Assembly (NCBI GenBank): GCA_934047225.1
Contig: OW203993.1
Location: 29,278,069-29,342,068 of the forward strand
From: Ypsolopha sequella
Taxonomy: Eukaryota; Arthropoda; Insecta; Lepidoptera; Ypsolophidae
Direction: 5' to 3'
Length of the DNA stretch: 64,000 nt
Shown here piece after piece: positions 22,188 through 33,525 of this stretch. Below the pieces are notes generated by a model. The model was not told where the DNA came from, searched no databases, and saw only the letters and a list, made by a program, of their open reading frames with translations. Position numbers and translations under genes: made by a program. How positions within the stretch are numbered: the stretch's first letter is position 1; the number at the start of each line of letters is the position of its first letter.

Positions 22188-22378
22188 GAGTTATTCGGGG
22201 GAGAGTAATAGGACAGCTCTCAAACAGGCACAACCAGGTCCCACCGATTGATTGACGTATATCCATCTCCAATTGCCGGTCCTTATATAAAATAGACTGG
22301 TGACGGGCAGTGGCGTCACTGGTGCGAGGGTTTCGGTACCGCGCTCACCAACCCGCCTGCCCAGCGTCTGTGATGTGA
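22188..22378 (+). repeat. Dispersed ~190-bp repeat, inverted copy at 13903-14095
   Basis: See the partner at 13903-14095: CAGCTCTCAAACAGGCACAA and CTGGTGACGGGCAGTGGCG are conserved. This copy has an extra insert near 22245-22285. Confidence 0.75.
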
Positions 22379-22516
22379 GACGTGTGAGTTGGGCATTTCT
22401 GACGCTAAAACATCAACAACACCAGGTTTTCAAGGGTTCATTGGAAGAAACTAGGTCTCTCCTCATATTGAAGAAAATATATTTGATTTATCGATCTTTT
22501 ATCTAGAGATTTCACC

Positions 22517-22551
<35 letters not shown>

Positions 22552-22553
22552 AT
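22517..22553. repeat. (AAAT)n microsatellite
   Basis: About nine perfect AAAT units. Confidence 0.95.
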
Positions 22554-22884
22554 ATAAACAATGTTTTAAGATTTATACTTTTGTCCAAAAAACATTTTTT
22601 TCCACCGTCTTTTTCTTGGTCTTCAAACGTTCGTTTCAAAGACGCGGTAAGAGATCAACTTGATTTTTTTTTTTATAAAATAGGCAATAGAAATATGAAG
22701 GGATGTTACCTTAATCCAATATTTTTTCCCTACAAAATATTTCAGTATTAGCTAAAACACACCAATTTGTTGTTACGCTGCGTGATCACTAATATTACGC
22801 GTCCAAAAACAAGAGGCCAAAGAGCCAACATATAATCGCCTCTATGAAAAGCGAATAAGTCTTTGCCATTAGATTTATTGTGCT

Positions 22885-23020
22885 GGACGGGTAATACAAA
22901 AAGTTGCTAGGGTATGCCATCCTCTTACAGGAGGACCAGCAAGTGTGCTTAATCTTGGAGAGGTCTATGTCCAGCAGTGAACGAAGAGAGGCTGATGGAT
23001 GGATGGAATTGAAGTTGATA
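22885..23020 (+). mobile_element. RTE-type retroelement 3' end
   Basis: GAGAGGTCTATGTCCAGCAG reads GEVYVQQ in one frame, the C-terminal signature of RTE ORF2 (compare AYVQQW at 63439-63570). It is followed by a stop and the (GGATGGAT)n tail at about 22995-23006. Only this 3' end remains. Confidence 0.6.
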
Positions 23021-23099
23021 GTGTACTCAGTGTCGTGTGGTTCGGAAAAGGAATCAAGACGATTGTTGCTATAAAAAATGTAGACCATGATTGATTTAA

Positions 23100-23378
23100 A
23101 AAAAAAGTCCTCGCGATATGAACACCCAACGGTGTGTCAGAGGTGTGTCCGAGTGTGGACTGTGAAATGCAAGTAACTTTACACACACGTTTCACCGACG
23201 ATTGTTACGTCCCAACGTGATGGATGGTGAGCCCTATCGCCGCACTTCGGGCACAAATGTTACAGTTTAACGTACCTTCCGAAATACCCAGACCAAATAC
23301 AAATGTGCCTATATGTGATTTGAACCCGCGACCTCCAGATTAGTGGCGTAGTACTCGATCCACTAGACCACAGAGGGA
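23100..23378 (-). mobile_element. tRNA-derived SINE with recognisable pol III boxes
   Basis: Reading the minus strand from 23378, the tRNA-like head has an A-box TGGTCTAGTGG (plus 23360-23370) and a B-box GGTTCAAATC (plus 23317-23326), spaced as in a tRNA gene. The body contains CCCGAAGTGCGGCGATAGGG and CCATCACGTTGGGACGTAA, and it ends in a T-rich tail near 23100. At least seven partial copies of this body occur in the window, all in the same orientation. This is the most complete one. Confidence 0.85.
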
Positions 23379-23559
23379 GTCAAAATAATACCATACTAAG
23401 CAAATTTAAATAATCAACTCTAAAAACTCGAAGTAACTTTAGGTTTTACATTAAATTCAAACAGAACAACTTTTTCATAATTGTATGTTGGGAGTACATC
23501 GTCGCATTAATTACTCGTTACTGTCCAGTAAGAAATCATACTTTTCACAGTACAAGTGT

Positions 23560-24131
23560 TTATAACATGTGAACGACTATCCTCAGCATGCTTTGCTCTC
23601 AATATTCGTGTTAATAACATGTGAACGACTATCCTCAGCATGCTTCGCTCTCAATATTCGTGTTGATAACATGTGAACGACTATCCTCAGCATGCTTCGC
23701 TCTCAATATTCGTGTTAATAACATGTGAACGACTATCCTCAGCATGCTTCGCTCTCAATATTCGTGTTGATAACATGTGAACGACTATCCTCAGCATGCT
23801 TCGCTCTCAATATTCGTGTTAATAACATGTGAACGACTATCCTCAGCATGCTTCGCTCTCAATATTCGTGTTGATAACATGTGAACGACTATCCTCAGCA
23901 TGCTTCGCTCTCAATATTCGTGTTAATAACATGTGAACGACTATCTTCAACATGCTTCGCTCTCAATATTCATGTTTATAACATGTGAACGACTATCCTC
24001 AGCATGCTTCGCTCTCAATATTCGTGTTAATAACATGTGAACGACTATCCTCAGCATGCTTCGCTCTCAATATTCGTGTTAATAACATGTGAACGACTAT
24101 CCTCAGCATGCTTCGCTCTCAGTATTCGTGA
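23560..24131. repeat. 11-copy tandem repeat, 52-bp unit with dimeric (104-bp) substructure
   Basis: AACATGTGAACGACTATCCT recurs at 23564, 23616 and every 52 bp to 24084. Copies 2-8 alternate TTAATAAC and TTGATAAC at the junction, indicating amplification as 104-bp dimers. Copies 8-9 carry private changes (CTTCAACATG, CATGTTTATAAC). The unit contains GCATGCTTCGCTCTCAATAT, reminiscent of the dispersed repeat at 10360-10470. Confidence 0.95.
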
Positions 24132-24627
24132 AAGGAACATAAAAAAAGAAAAAAAAAGAAAATGTTACCTTAAATTTCTTCCTAAACGAAGACAGAAAGC
24201 TGTTGGATAAATAAAATCGCCAAAAGAGTAATAAATACTCTGTTAATAAATGATCAATAAATCTTCTGCCTTTCTGATACAAGGGTCAGCATCTTCACGA
24301 TAATATTAAATCGTACGAAATAGTATTGTTGTGGTCCGAAAGTAATAATGAAAGTAATTCGATTTTGTATCGTTCACTGACCAAACTCCAGAAGGAAAAA
24401 ATGTTTTGTTTCCTGTTACAAAGTGGTTGTCAACTGACTCAACTTCTAAGGAAAAGTGGAAAAGAGGTCCGCAAAAAATAATCTCCTTTGAATGTAGATC
24501 CTTATTTATTTACGATGCTCAATCACATCTCACACAAATAAAAATATATAAACATAAAATTAAAACTTAATAATCCTATAAATACTTTTACATACATAAT
24601 CATATGAGTCAATGGTAACGAGATATT
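24132..24627. other. Gene-free tract
   Basis: Nothing recognisable. Confidence 0.3.
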
Positions 24628-24790
24628 AAAGCCGATTCTAAAGGCTTTAATTTTAGTTTTAGTTCTGTCAAAACTAAATTTTCTTCATTGCAAAATAGTT
24701 CATAATTGTTATGAACAGAAGCTAAATTACTTTGGAATAATTTGGGTTATGACAGCACTAAAACTAAAATTAAAGCCTTCAGAATCGGCT
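24628..24790. mobile_element. 163-bp MITE with ~45-bp TIRs
   Basis: The left end GCCGATTCTAAAGGCTTTAA and the right-end reverse complement GCCGATTCTGAAGGCTTTAA continue as matching arms through TTTTAGTTTTAGT and CTGTCA-AAC. The interior is about 70 bp. I cannot fix a target duplication. Confidence 0.75.
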
Positions 24791-24792
24791 AT

Positions 24793-25683
24793 AGTATGGT
24801 TATTAACATAAGAGAACTTTGCTGATTGATATAGCCCAATAAAGTCAAATTCACACAGTCACATTACAACTGTCAGTTTCCAAAAATCTTGAAAATTTAC
24901 TAAATCCCGTTTTTTTCAAAAGTAATGAACCGAAAGTTATAAAAAAACGCTATAAATATATATATATATGTATATACATATATAGAAAATTATCTAAAGA
25001 TTAAAAGAAAAATATGGGCTTATTTGATATGCAGCGAAATCCATATTTGAATATTCTAAGTATTATTTCATTACATACAAGATGGAAAATTCAATTATAA
25101 ACAAATTTTACACCAAAAAAAAAAACCTTAATCCCGTCTGAGAAAGTTTTCCTCAGAGAATTTGTTTAATTTTTTTTATTGTGTAGGGCACTCTAAAAAT
25201 ATTAAACAATAGGATTGCTAAAAATTTCAAATATTCGATCACATAAACAATGTTTACGCTTTTTAAGGTCTAATGTCGCTGTAAAATAGCATTTACCTTT
25301 ATAGACCAATAAAATGAGCCCAAACTCGAGAGGTCTGCTGATCCGTTGAGGAGTTCCCGTATCAACCTTTCAGTCCCATCATCAGATCCTGGTCACCATA
25401 TTTTACAAAAACACTTATCAAGACCTATCAAATAAGCCCAAACTATCAAGTTTACTAAAAAAATATTTACCAGTGGGTGATTGTAACCCGCGACGATTTA
25501 CTTATGCTAAGGTGAACCTTCTACATGTTTCACTAAAACTGTCTCTGCGCTGCTCCCTTTAGTCATATCGTGATGACATATACGTTAAAACCTTTCCTGA
25601 GAAATGCTCCACCTTACAGTGAAAACTGCATCAAAATCCATTGACTGGTTTCAATATAAGTGAACACACACAGAGACAGACAG
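24793..25683. other. Gene-free tract with a TA/TG microsatellite
   Basis: A short (TA)n/(TATG) run lies at 24957-24985. No gene is seen. Text around 25320-25420 is GC-richer but shows no motif. Confidence 0.3.
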
Positions 25684-25800
25684 ACGTTACATTTTTTAGG
25701 GTTCCGTAGTACCAAAAAGGTACAAATGGAATCTTTATAGTGAGACTCCGTTGTCCGTCCGTCAGTCCGTATGTCACAGCCATGAGACAAAGACTTAAAA
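25684..25800 (+). repeat. GGTTCCGTA repeat fragment
   Basis: AGGGTTCCGTAGTACC is followed by GTTGTCCGTCCGTCAGTCCG, the characteristic 5' part of the family. Confidence 0.7.
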
Positions 25801-26349
25801 TTTAGCACAAAAATAGGATTAATTTGCCGACAAGACACGGTCATTTTTTTTTAATTCTAAATAATTCAAAATATTTCCAAAGCATAACAGAGATAAATAA
25901 AAAAAATATCGTAAAAATACAACATATGTATCAAATTGCAGGTATTAAAGAGCTGATTGTAAAAATATATCCCTTAACTATATTTACTGTGATTGCGAGA
26001 AAATGTTTAGAAACCACAAAAAAATGCACGTCATGAAAATATGAAAAAAAAAAAATGTCAATTATAGATCATAACTGGCCAATTACAGGAAAACTATAGC
26101 TATTAAAAAAATATATTACGAATAAGAAGTATAAAAAAAAAATTAATAAATAAAAAAATATTTTTTTGCAAAATCGCACATTGTAGCTGTAATAAGGAAG
26201 TAATCATAATTGTGGGTATTAAGATGGGCCATCCCGTTCAGCTGCCTTATAAATGCTTTAGGTGTTTGTGACCTCCTGATGGCTTTGATCACAATGAAAC
26301 ATTGCACACATCTATATGTATGTTTCCATTCTCCCCCACACTGCACTCC

Positions 26350-26560
26350 GATCCATGTCTCATCAAGAGCTGCAAGATGGCGAGATATTTAAAAAGCACT
26401 GAATTTGTGAAATGGTTTCAGGTAAAAACAGTTTATTTATAGAAAAGTGTATAAACTTAGTCTTCTTTACATGAACGAAGTCTGTATTTATCTCTTTTTC
26501 TCTCTCAGTTAAACAAGTTTTTTGCAAAAAATACTGGTTCAAAACGGCAATATCCTCCAA
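26350..26560 (+). repeat. Dispersed repeat, inverted copy inside the foldback at 32520-32710
   Basis: GAATTTGTGAAATGGTTTCA, AAACTTAGTC and ACATGAACGA-G-CTGTATTT-TCTCT occur in the same order on the minus strand at 32520-32710. Confidence 0.7.
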
Positions 26561-26649
26561 CCTCATCCCTCAAAGCTTGCGGCTGCACCATGGTTTCTAA
26601 GTAAATCCCTGCACCGGCTTTTCACTGACAATGATAACGTTGCAAACGC

Positions 26650-26813
26650 TCCGAACAAAATGCCCAAACGTGATACGTGGTGAACCCTATCGCTGTACTT
26701 CAACAGTTTAACGTATGCCTTCCGAAGCACGCATATCGAACACAAATGAATGTGCATCGCACGGGATTTGAACTTGTGAGTTAGCATAGATGAACTACAC
26801 GGCCACAGAGGCA
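26650..26813 (-). mobile_element. SINE copy (degraded tRNA-like head retained)
   Basis: The minus strand shows a GCCTCTGTGGCCGTGTAG A-box region and an AGTTCAAATCC B-box, then the shared SINE body (AGCGATAGGGTTCACCACGT). Confidence 0.75.
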
Positions 26814-27030
26814 GTCAACATGGACGGACTAACCTAAAATAAGTATTACATCGTGTTTGCGTATTTTAAACCTCAAAATCTAGCTTAAAACTTCAAAAAA
26901 ACTTAGATGTAATCTTACTCTATTTCAGTTTCCTGCAATGAACCACAATTACTAATCAGTACATCCCAAAGTAATTTATGCAAGATACGGGTTCAAAACG
27001 GTAAATATCAAAAAAAGAACAATGCTTTCT

Positions 27031-27133
27031 AAAAGATGAACATGATGGCAAAAGATGAACATGATGGCAAAAGATGAACATGATGGCAAAAGATGAACAT
27101 GATGGCAAAAGATGAACATGATGGCAAAAGATA
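27031..27133. repeat. 19-bp tandem repeat, 5 copies
   Basis: GATGAACATGATGGCAAAA recurs at 27035, 27054, 27073, 27092 and 27111 with no mismatch. Confidence 0.95.
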
Positions 27134-27239
27134 CCACATGGCAAGAAGTATTCACTTTTTTAATTTCCTTTATGTTTGCGACAGATAATCAGTATGATCA
27201 GTAGATTATGTTGTTTCATTTAAAGATACCTGTTACACC

Positions 27240-27295
27240 CGGTATATTTATATGCAAGAGGGTTCCATTCGCGCTTGACCAGTTTTCTAAATGAT
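27240..27295 (+). repeat. 3' terminus scrap of the GGTTCCGTA family
   Basis: Contains GGGTTCCATTCGCGCTTGACC followed by a GGTTTT-like end, matching the 3' ends near 29400 and 61660. Confidence 0.5.
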
Positions 27296-27763
27296 AACCT
27301 GGAATTTATTTATCTTTATTTCATAGTACACATTCTTATAACATACATTTCCTAAAATACTTTGTAAAGTCTCAAGAAGTCTTATAAATATAAACTTAAG
27401 CTTGCTTGTTCTTATCTTATTTAAGGTTTGTTTATGTTTTCTGTCTACAATAAAAAGTAACGCTTAATTTGAACTAAATGTGCTAACATCATTTGTCGGT
27501 GGAAACTTTGTAATAAACTTTGTAATAAACTACCCTCAATATAGTTTTATGGCAACACTCGCAGCTATAAAACAGCTCTCTATACAGAACTTCTAGCATT
27601 TGCCCTCAGCTTCACTCGCTTGAATGTTGTTTTATAGCAATTAAAAATTATATCATCATAAAACCACAACGCAAATTTTTTATTTTTATTTTCTTAACTA
27701 TCTTTATTAAATTACTTAACTAATAATGAAAATTATATAAAATAAAAACTACAACTGATATCG
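27296..27763. other. Gene-free tract
   Basis: A 15-bp direct duplication (AAACTTTGTAATA) lies near 27507-27530. Nothing else is seen. Confidence 0.3.
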
Positions 27764-27830
27764 TCACGACATGTTTACCTGGAGAGGTGTCAGGGGGTTT
27801 ATACCCATTAACGCCGCCAACACGCTTTCC
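27764..27830 (-). mobile_element. SINE tail fragment
   Basis: ATCGTCACGACATG and GGAGAGGTGTCAGGGG match the tail-proximal body of the SINE family. Confidence 0.5.
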
Positions 27831-27984
27831 GGGAAAACAAACTGAATAATTGAATATTTTTGTCCCTACGGGTTGGAGCTAAGGTTGTTAGACAAATGAA
27901 TTTTCGTGCCAACTTATCAAATTGTCTTACTACGAAAAACTCTTCACACCAAGATATCTTTTATTCATGTTTTAATTTTTGTTT

Positions 27985-28063
27985 GATTTTATCTGCGATC
28001 AAACATAGGCTATGAGCCTATGAGCAGATTTTATCTGCGATCAACCATGGGCTACGAGCAAAT
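27985..28063. repeat. 42-bp tandem duplication
   Basis: GATTTTATCTGCGATCAA occurs at 27985 and 28027, followed in each by a CATRGGCTAYGAGC motif. Confidence 0.85.
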
Positions 28064-28897
28064 TTATTGTAACTGATAACTTGTTGAGCAATCCTTTACT
28101 GAGGATCACTCATATGAAATATTTTTTGTATGCTACACTTTACATAAATACAAATACCTAATTAAACAGTTTCAGGCGCTCTATTTCGACCCCTCAGTCA
28201 TAACCTCAAATCATATATGTTGAAATTTTTCACAAATTTGAGCTTTGTAGTTAAAAAAACAGGTTATCAACAGTTATCAACGCCATTATAAGATTTTTTT
28301 TCAGCTAACTTTGCGATTGTTTTGTATCGAGCCAAATTAATGAAATCACGTTTTCAACTGTACAGATGTCTTTAGTATGTCCCCTTTTATAACACATACA
28401 ATATTATTTATCATTTATTTAGCATTATCATGAAATTCAGTAGTTTTTATAAACCAAGTCACATCAATAAAAAACACGAGCTTTTATTTGAAAAGTAGGT
28501 TGCTATCAAAATTTAAGCAGAGATGTCTAACGAAGCCCAATTTAAGATTTAAAAACGGCAGTTGCAGTAAATTACAAACGTGAACAAAGATTCGTTTATC
28601 TCGTTATAAATATTCACTAAATAAACTAAATGCAAACTACTGTTTTCTTTGATACAACAACAACAACAAATTTTGTTTTGTAACAATGGTAACAACAAAC
28701 TGACTGTCAGTTCAGACTTGACGCAAAAAGGTTTCTTCTGTGTGTAATGTCAGCTTGTAATTTCGACATTTTTATGTAATTTTTTGCAAATGTTTTAAAA
28801 AACGTAGTTTGAAACTCGTGCGAGTGTCGATATTTCTTTAAAAATATTCTATTTTATTTTTAGTTTTGACTATTTAATTATTTCAATTCGTTTTTAG
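28064..28897. other. Gene-free AT-rich tract
   Basis: Contains a (CAA)4-5 run at 28656-28671. No gene or long repeat is seen. Confidence 0.3.
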
Positions 28898-29418
28898 AGT
28901 TCCGTATTTTAAAATGAAAACACGAATCTGTTATAGAACACTTTGTTGTCCGTCTGTTTGTTTGTCAGTCCATCTGTTTGTTTGTCTGTCCGTCTGTCAA
29001 GACCCTTTTTCTCTGGCCCCATGAGATATATCAACATGAAACTAATACTTAATATAAAAGTCTACGGCCCCATAGTGTCATTAAAAAACCAGGCTTCTAA
29101 CTCAACGTGAAAAATAGTTATTTCCATGTTAGTGCCCTTTAGCTAATCTTTTTCATACAAATTTGCTCACCAAGAAAATCGATAGGGCACTTCCAGTCGA
29201 CTAAGAAACTTGAAATTTCGTTCAAAAGCACGTACAGGAAAATATCTAAAAATTGCCTTTATTTTTATTTAAGAATTAATAAATATCCAATTTAAATTGA
29301 CCCTTTGGATACATAGAGTTTGATAGATTGTAAGTGTCAAGTTAAGTTGAACACACAACTTCTCGTGAAATACGGAAAGCTCAGGGCACGAGCCCTTTTC
29401 GCACTTGACCGGTTTTCA
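28898..29418 (+). mobile_element. GGTTCCGTA family element, about 520 bp
   Basis: It starts with GAGTTCCGTATTTT, runs through a TTGTCCGTCTG tract (28950-29000), ATGAGATATATCAACATGAA and the AAACTTGAAATTTCG block, and ends CGCACTTGACCGGTTTT. This is the most complete single copy in the window. No protein is encoded. Confidence 0.7.
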
Positions 29419-29934
29419 TTATAAGTAAACAACACCGCGCGAGCGATTCTTACATAGCGTTATATAAATTTAACCCCTTTCCTTTGCATCCCCATTTCCG
29501 TCCACTTAGTTCCCTTTACCCGTAAAGTAATCCACCATCTCACAACAATGGCCAACCACAGTGCGTCACGCGATCTCTACCCCTCGGTTGTTATAACGTT
29601 GTGATGAAAAAGGTTAAAAAAAGGTAAAACCAAAATTAAATTGTGTCAGTTATAAAGATGTCTTTTTACTTGAAGCGTTTTTTAACTTTTTTCCTTACAG
29701 CGTTTTTTATGGATACCCGAACTTAATAATTGTGCCTCATTTGTATATATTTATAATTATATCTCAAAGAATAATAAAATAAATAAGCTGATAAAGGCAA
29801 TAACATTTATTTAATTTAAGACTATAATTAAGTAAGATTGGTTATTTCTTTGAAACCACTAATGGTGTTTATATAGTTCTTGCACTAAAATACACGGAAA
29901 ATATTGCTTAGAAAAATTATCTGTGGAATTTTTT
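29419..29934. other. Gene-free tract
   Basis: A locally GC-richer stretch (29470-29600) has no open frame of note. Confidence 0.3.
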
Positions 29935-30110
29935 TCCGTCCATCGCTTCCGTGTATTATTTTCCCCTATTGTACGCTATCCGGGACCCTACGACGTCGTA
30001 ATGCAGTGCGCGCTGATATGAACGTTATTTCAATATAGTTTATGTCGATATTTGTACCGACACAAGTAGACTCGAGGTCATTGGCGACTACCTGCCCCTT
30101 AATACTTTTA
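29935..30110 (-). repeat. Solo copy of the LINE-2 5' block
   Basis: TGTACGCTATCCGGGACC, GCTGATATGAACGTTATTTC and GTCGATATTTGTACCGAC align with 20146-20312 without any LINE ORF attached. Confidence 0.6.
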
Positions 30111-30334
30111 GTTTCAAAATTTATATTCTTTAATTTTAATAGTTTGCACTATAATTTTAATACTTTCAGCTTTTAAAGTAAGTTTAAATGTGTCTCATTA
30201 CCAGCACTAGGTAAATAAATCACAAACTACAATTATCAGCAAAATATATTTATTAATTTATTATATTACATTTACGTTAAGGTATAAAAAGTTCAAATTC
30301 ATCGATGACTTAACGTGAAATTAGTTTATGCAGC

Positions 30335-30545
30335 AAAATTTATACTAGAGGCTTGGTAAGGGATCAGTAGCACGGATCAATAACACTTTCTTCTAATGTC
30401 GCAAAATGAAATATTGACCTGCCATATTAATTGACTCGGGGCTGGGCTTCTTTTTGTAGATTTTTTTTTTCGAATTACACAAAAGTGGTCATCGAACCTT
30501 AAGCACTTACCGAGTATGAATTTGGCTATAACGTCACCGTGTTAA
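30335..30545. repeat. Degraded foldback element (same family as 36168-36450)
   Basis: Left-arm motif ATACTAGAGGCTTGGTAAG and right-arm motif ACTTACCGAGTATGAATTTG are inverted. They match GCTTGGTAAG and CCAAATTCATACT of the 36-kb foldback. Confidence 0.6.
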
Positions 30546-30711
30546 TGTTAGGTTTGATGATAATCTCAAGATTAGTCGGCTAACTTACTAATGGCTAAAC
30601 ATGTAAAACCAGACAAATATATAGGTAGTAATAATTTAACAATAAGACAAAAATAGCGAAGCGATAAACAAGAAGGATATTTGCGTATATCATGAATCTT
30701 GTAAAATTAGG

Positions 30712-30825
30712 AGGGTCGCCTGGCTCCGCTCCGCTTCGCTCGGCTCCCGAATTTATTTACATGTAAACCTGACTCGCTCCTCCTCGCTGCGCTTCGCTTA
30801 GTTAGTCGTCGCACCTATTTTTGAC
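30712..30825 (+). repeat. Dispersed repeat with CTTCGCTCGGCTCCC motif (copy 2)
   Basis: Same motif order as 10360-10470. This copy has an additional GCTCCTCCTCGCTGCGCTTCG segment. Confidence 0.65.
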
Positions 30826-31721
30826 TTTTTGATTTTATTTTTCTTTATCTTTGTTGAATTATTACTGTATACTTTTATTTTTCCGTTTGCTTTAATATTT
30901 TTAGCCGTTAGTTAACGGGTAATCGGGGAACGAAAATACAAACAGAAATAAAATGTCAGCTTTCGGATGATTTTGTTGCAATAATTAGGTTACGTATAGC
31001 CATAAAAAAATACATGTTTTTGGTTGAACTTTAAGGTATTCATTTTCCACAAACCACGTTAATCGATTCATATTTGTACTGTCAATGAATTTTCTTGTAA
31101 CCCTCTATTGCACACTTCTTATCGATTTTGTTTCAGGTATCGCTTTTGCGATTTTGTTGGTTTTTTTTTTAATAAAATTAGTGTGAATGATATCTATTCA
31201 TTTTCCAAATACCACGTTATTCGGGTCAAAAAAAGCACCCCGATTTTCCAAAAATACGTAAATCCACTGATGCAGTCAGCGGCAGCAAGATATTGTCAGT
31301 CTACGCCTAGCGTTGGCGCCCGTAAGACGTGGAAACTGTGCCCTTTTTTGCAAGCTATAAATATCTCCCAAAACTACTTCAAAACACATTGAAATTAATT
31401 TTATAAAGTAATATTTCGAGGAGCATCATATTCCTGCCGTTAAAAACTCAACAAAATATGCGTATGAGTGATTTAGCTACATCGTGCCATAGTCATAACA
31501 ACAAAACTGAATGAATTTGGATTGAATTCATACTTTTATGCGGGAAAATAATATATGTTACTCTAAAAGAATAATTTTGTGATCGTTATTGAAACCCAAA
31601 TTAATTTACTTATACTTACTGAGATCTGTAACAAAGGTCAATGACTTTTTCGTGAAATTACCCTCTAGTATTGGCTCACCATTTCAGGTCCAATAAGTGA
31701 AGTTTTTTGCAAATTATATAG
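30826..31721. other. Gene-free tract
   Basis: A 94-residue plus-strand frame at 31108-31392 has no recognisable motif and is not called. Confidence 0.3.
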
Positions 31722-33525
31722 GTACACTTACTTGGGATAAATCGCCAAGCATTTAAAATATAGAAATTTATTTTGAAATATTTACAGTGCATGGCAAAAT
31801 TATTAGATCGTAGATAATCCTGTCGGTACATGTTCAGGTTCTGTTACGCAAAACGAAAACAATGAAACTCTTTTAGGATTAATTTGTTATCCCTATGTTT
31901 GTCTGTCTGTCCGTTTGTCTAGACAATTTTTTCTGGGTAAAATTAATAAATACCAATATAAACGGCCCTCTATAGAGCTGTAAAAACATACTTTTGACTT
32001 TTTTATTTATATTACGTTTTAGGTTTTTACGTTTTTTTTTTTTACGTATTTCATACAAATTTTCTCACTATGAAAATGTAGGGATGAACACTTGAGATAA
32101 TATTTTGCATTTAAAAGTCAACACAGAAAGGAATTGTTGAACAAATAATGTAAAAAATATGAAAACCATGTTGTTCTATTCTAAAGGGATTAATTATCTA
32201 CTGTTCAATGTGGCGATAGCTTTGTTTATTTTTTTCCTTGAATTATTTTTTACTAAGATTACAAATAGTTTAATACAAGGTTTTCCTTAAGAGGTCCCTT
32301 TACCCCTGTATTTTTCTTAAAATTCATACAATAGGTATAAACCGAATGTGAAGTCTACAGCTTATTTTCTTCATATCTTTTTTCATGAGTATATTCTAGT
32401 GACATCTTACTACGTCTCTATACAGCCCAAAAAGCAAAATTTGATAAAACACCATCATAATAGCTGTCAGGATATCGTCAATATTGCCTCGTTTTTACAC
32501 AAAGTTTAACAAGTTTGTATATTTTTATCTATACTGGAAATAAAAAAGAGAGAAATACAGGCGTCGTTCATGTTAAGATGACTAAGTTTACACACTTTGC
32601 TAAGTATAAACAATTACCGTTTCATGGAAAACTGTTTTGACCTGAAACCATTTCACAAATTCAATTAACTTATTTTGAATATCTTGTCATCTTGCACTTC
32701 TTGATGAGAAATACAATTTCAATAAGTAAAAATACAACTTTTAGTTAAGAAAACTTATAGTTAAAAGTCTGCTGTATGCATTAACATATTTTTAATTATA
32801 TTACAATAGTAATAAAATAATTGGCTTATCCGTCGTCGTGATACCAGCCGTAAATTTCTAAAATAATCTGATGTCACGCTTATGGAAAACCCAATTATTT
32901 TGAAGATACCATAATATCATTAAAATATGTTTATGCATATAGCAAACTTTTAACAATAAATTGTCTTAGCTAAAAGTTGTACTTTACCGTTATAATTATT
33001 TCTTAATATTTTGTTACAAATTCGGAGAAATAGCCCTTAAGGAAAACCTTGTATGAAAATATTTGTTATCTTTGTAACAAAGAAAAAAAAAAATAAACAA
33101 AGCTATCGCCACATTGAACAAACAGTAAATTATTAATCCCTTTAGAATAGAAAGATATGGTTTTATATTTTTTACATCATTTGTTCTACAGTTCCTTTCT
33201 GTGCTTTCTTTCAAATGCAAAATATTATGTGAAGTGTTGATCTCTATATTTTCATAAGGAGAAAATTTGTATGAAAAAGTTAAACAAAAGGCCATAAAAA
33301 CGTTATAATATGTATATTTTAAAGAGCTGTAAATATTAGCATTTATTGATTTTACCCAGAAAATTGCCTAGACAAAGGGACAAACAGACAAACATAGGGA
33401 CAACAAATTAATCCTAAAAGAGTTTTGTTTTTTCATTTTGCGTAAAGGGACCTGAACATTTCAAACTATGATACAAATAAATTTCTATATTTTAAACACT
33501 TGGCGATTTATCCCAAGGGTAAACA
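31722..33525. mobile_element. Large foldback element with ~510-580-bp arms
   Basis: The left arm (31722-32300) and right arm (33020-33525) are reverse complements with small indels. Outer ends share CTTGGGATAAATCGCCAAG, central parts share TCTTTTAGGATTAATTTGTT, and inner ends share CAATGTGGCGATAGCTTTGT and ACAAGGTTTTCCTTAAG. The ~720-bp spacer contains an inverted copy of the 26350-26560 repeat and a second complete foldback (32727-32990). The left arm contains about 60 bp absent from the right arm near 31775-31840. No transposase is encoded. Confidence 0.85.
32727..32990. mobile_element. Nested foldback inside the spacer of the larger one
   Basis: The left arm TACAACTTTTAGTTAAGAAA and right arm AGCTAAAAGTTGTAC are inverted, continuing through a TTAAAAGTCTGCTGTATGCA-like block (left) and its reverse complement (right). 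Arms are about 105 bp with a ~55-bp centre. Confidence 0.8.

Noticed and set aside
23316..23378. Considered as a functional tRNA gene
   Set aside because: Has A- and B-box-like words but continues directly into the SINE body and lacks a recognisable cloverleaf and terminator.
23560..24131. Considered as a CRISPR array
   Set aside because: Units are contiguous 52-bp tandem copies without unique spacers, and the genome is animal.
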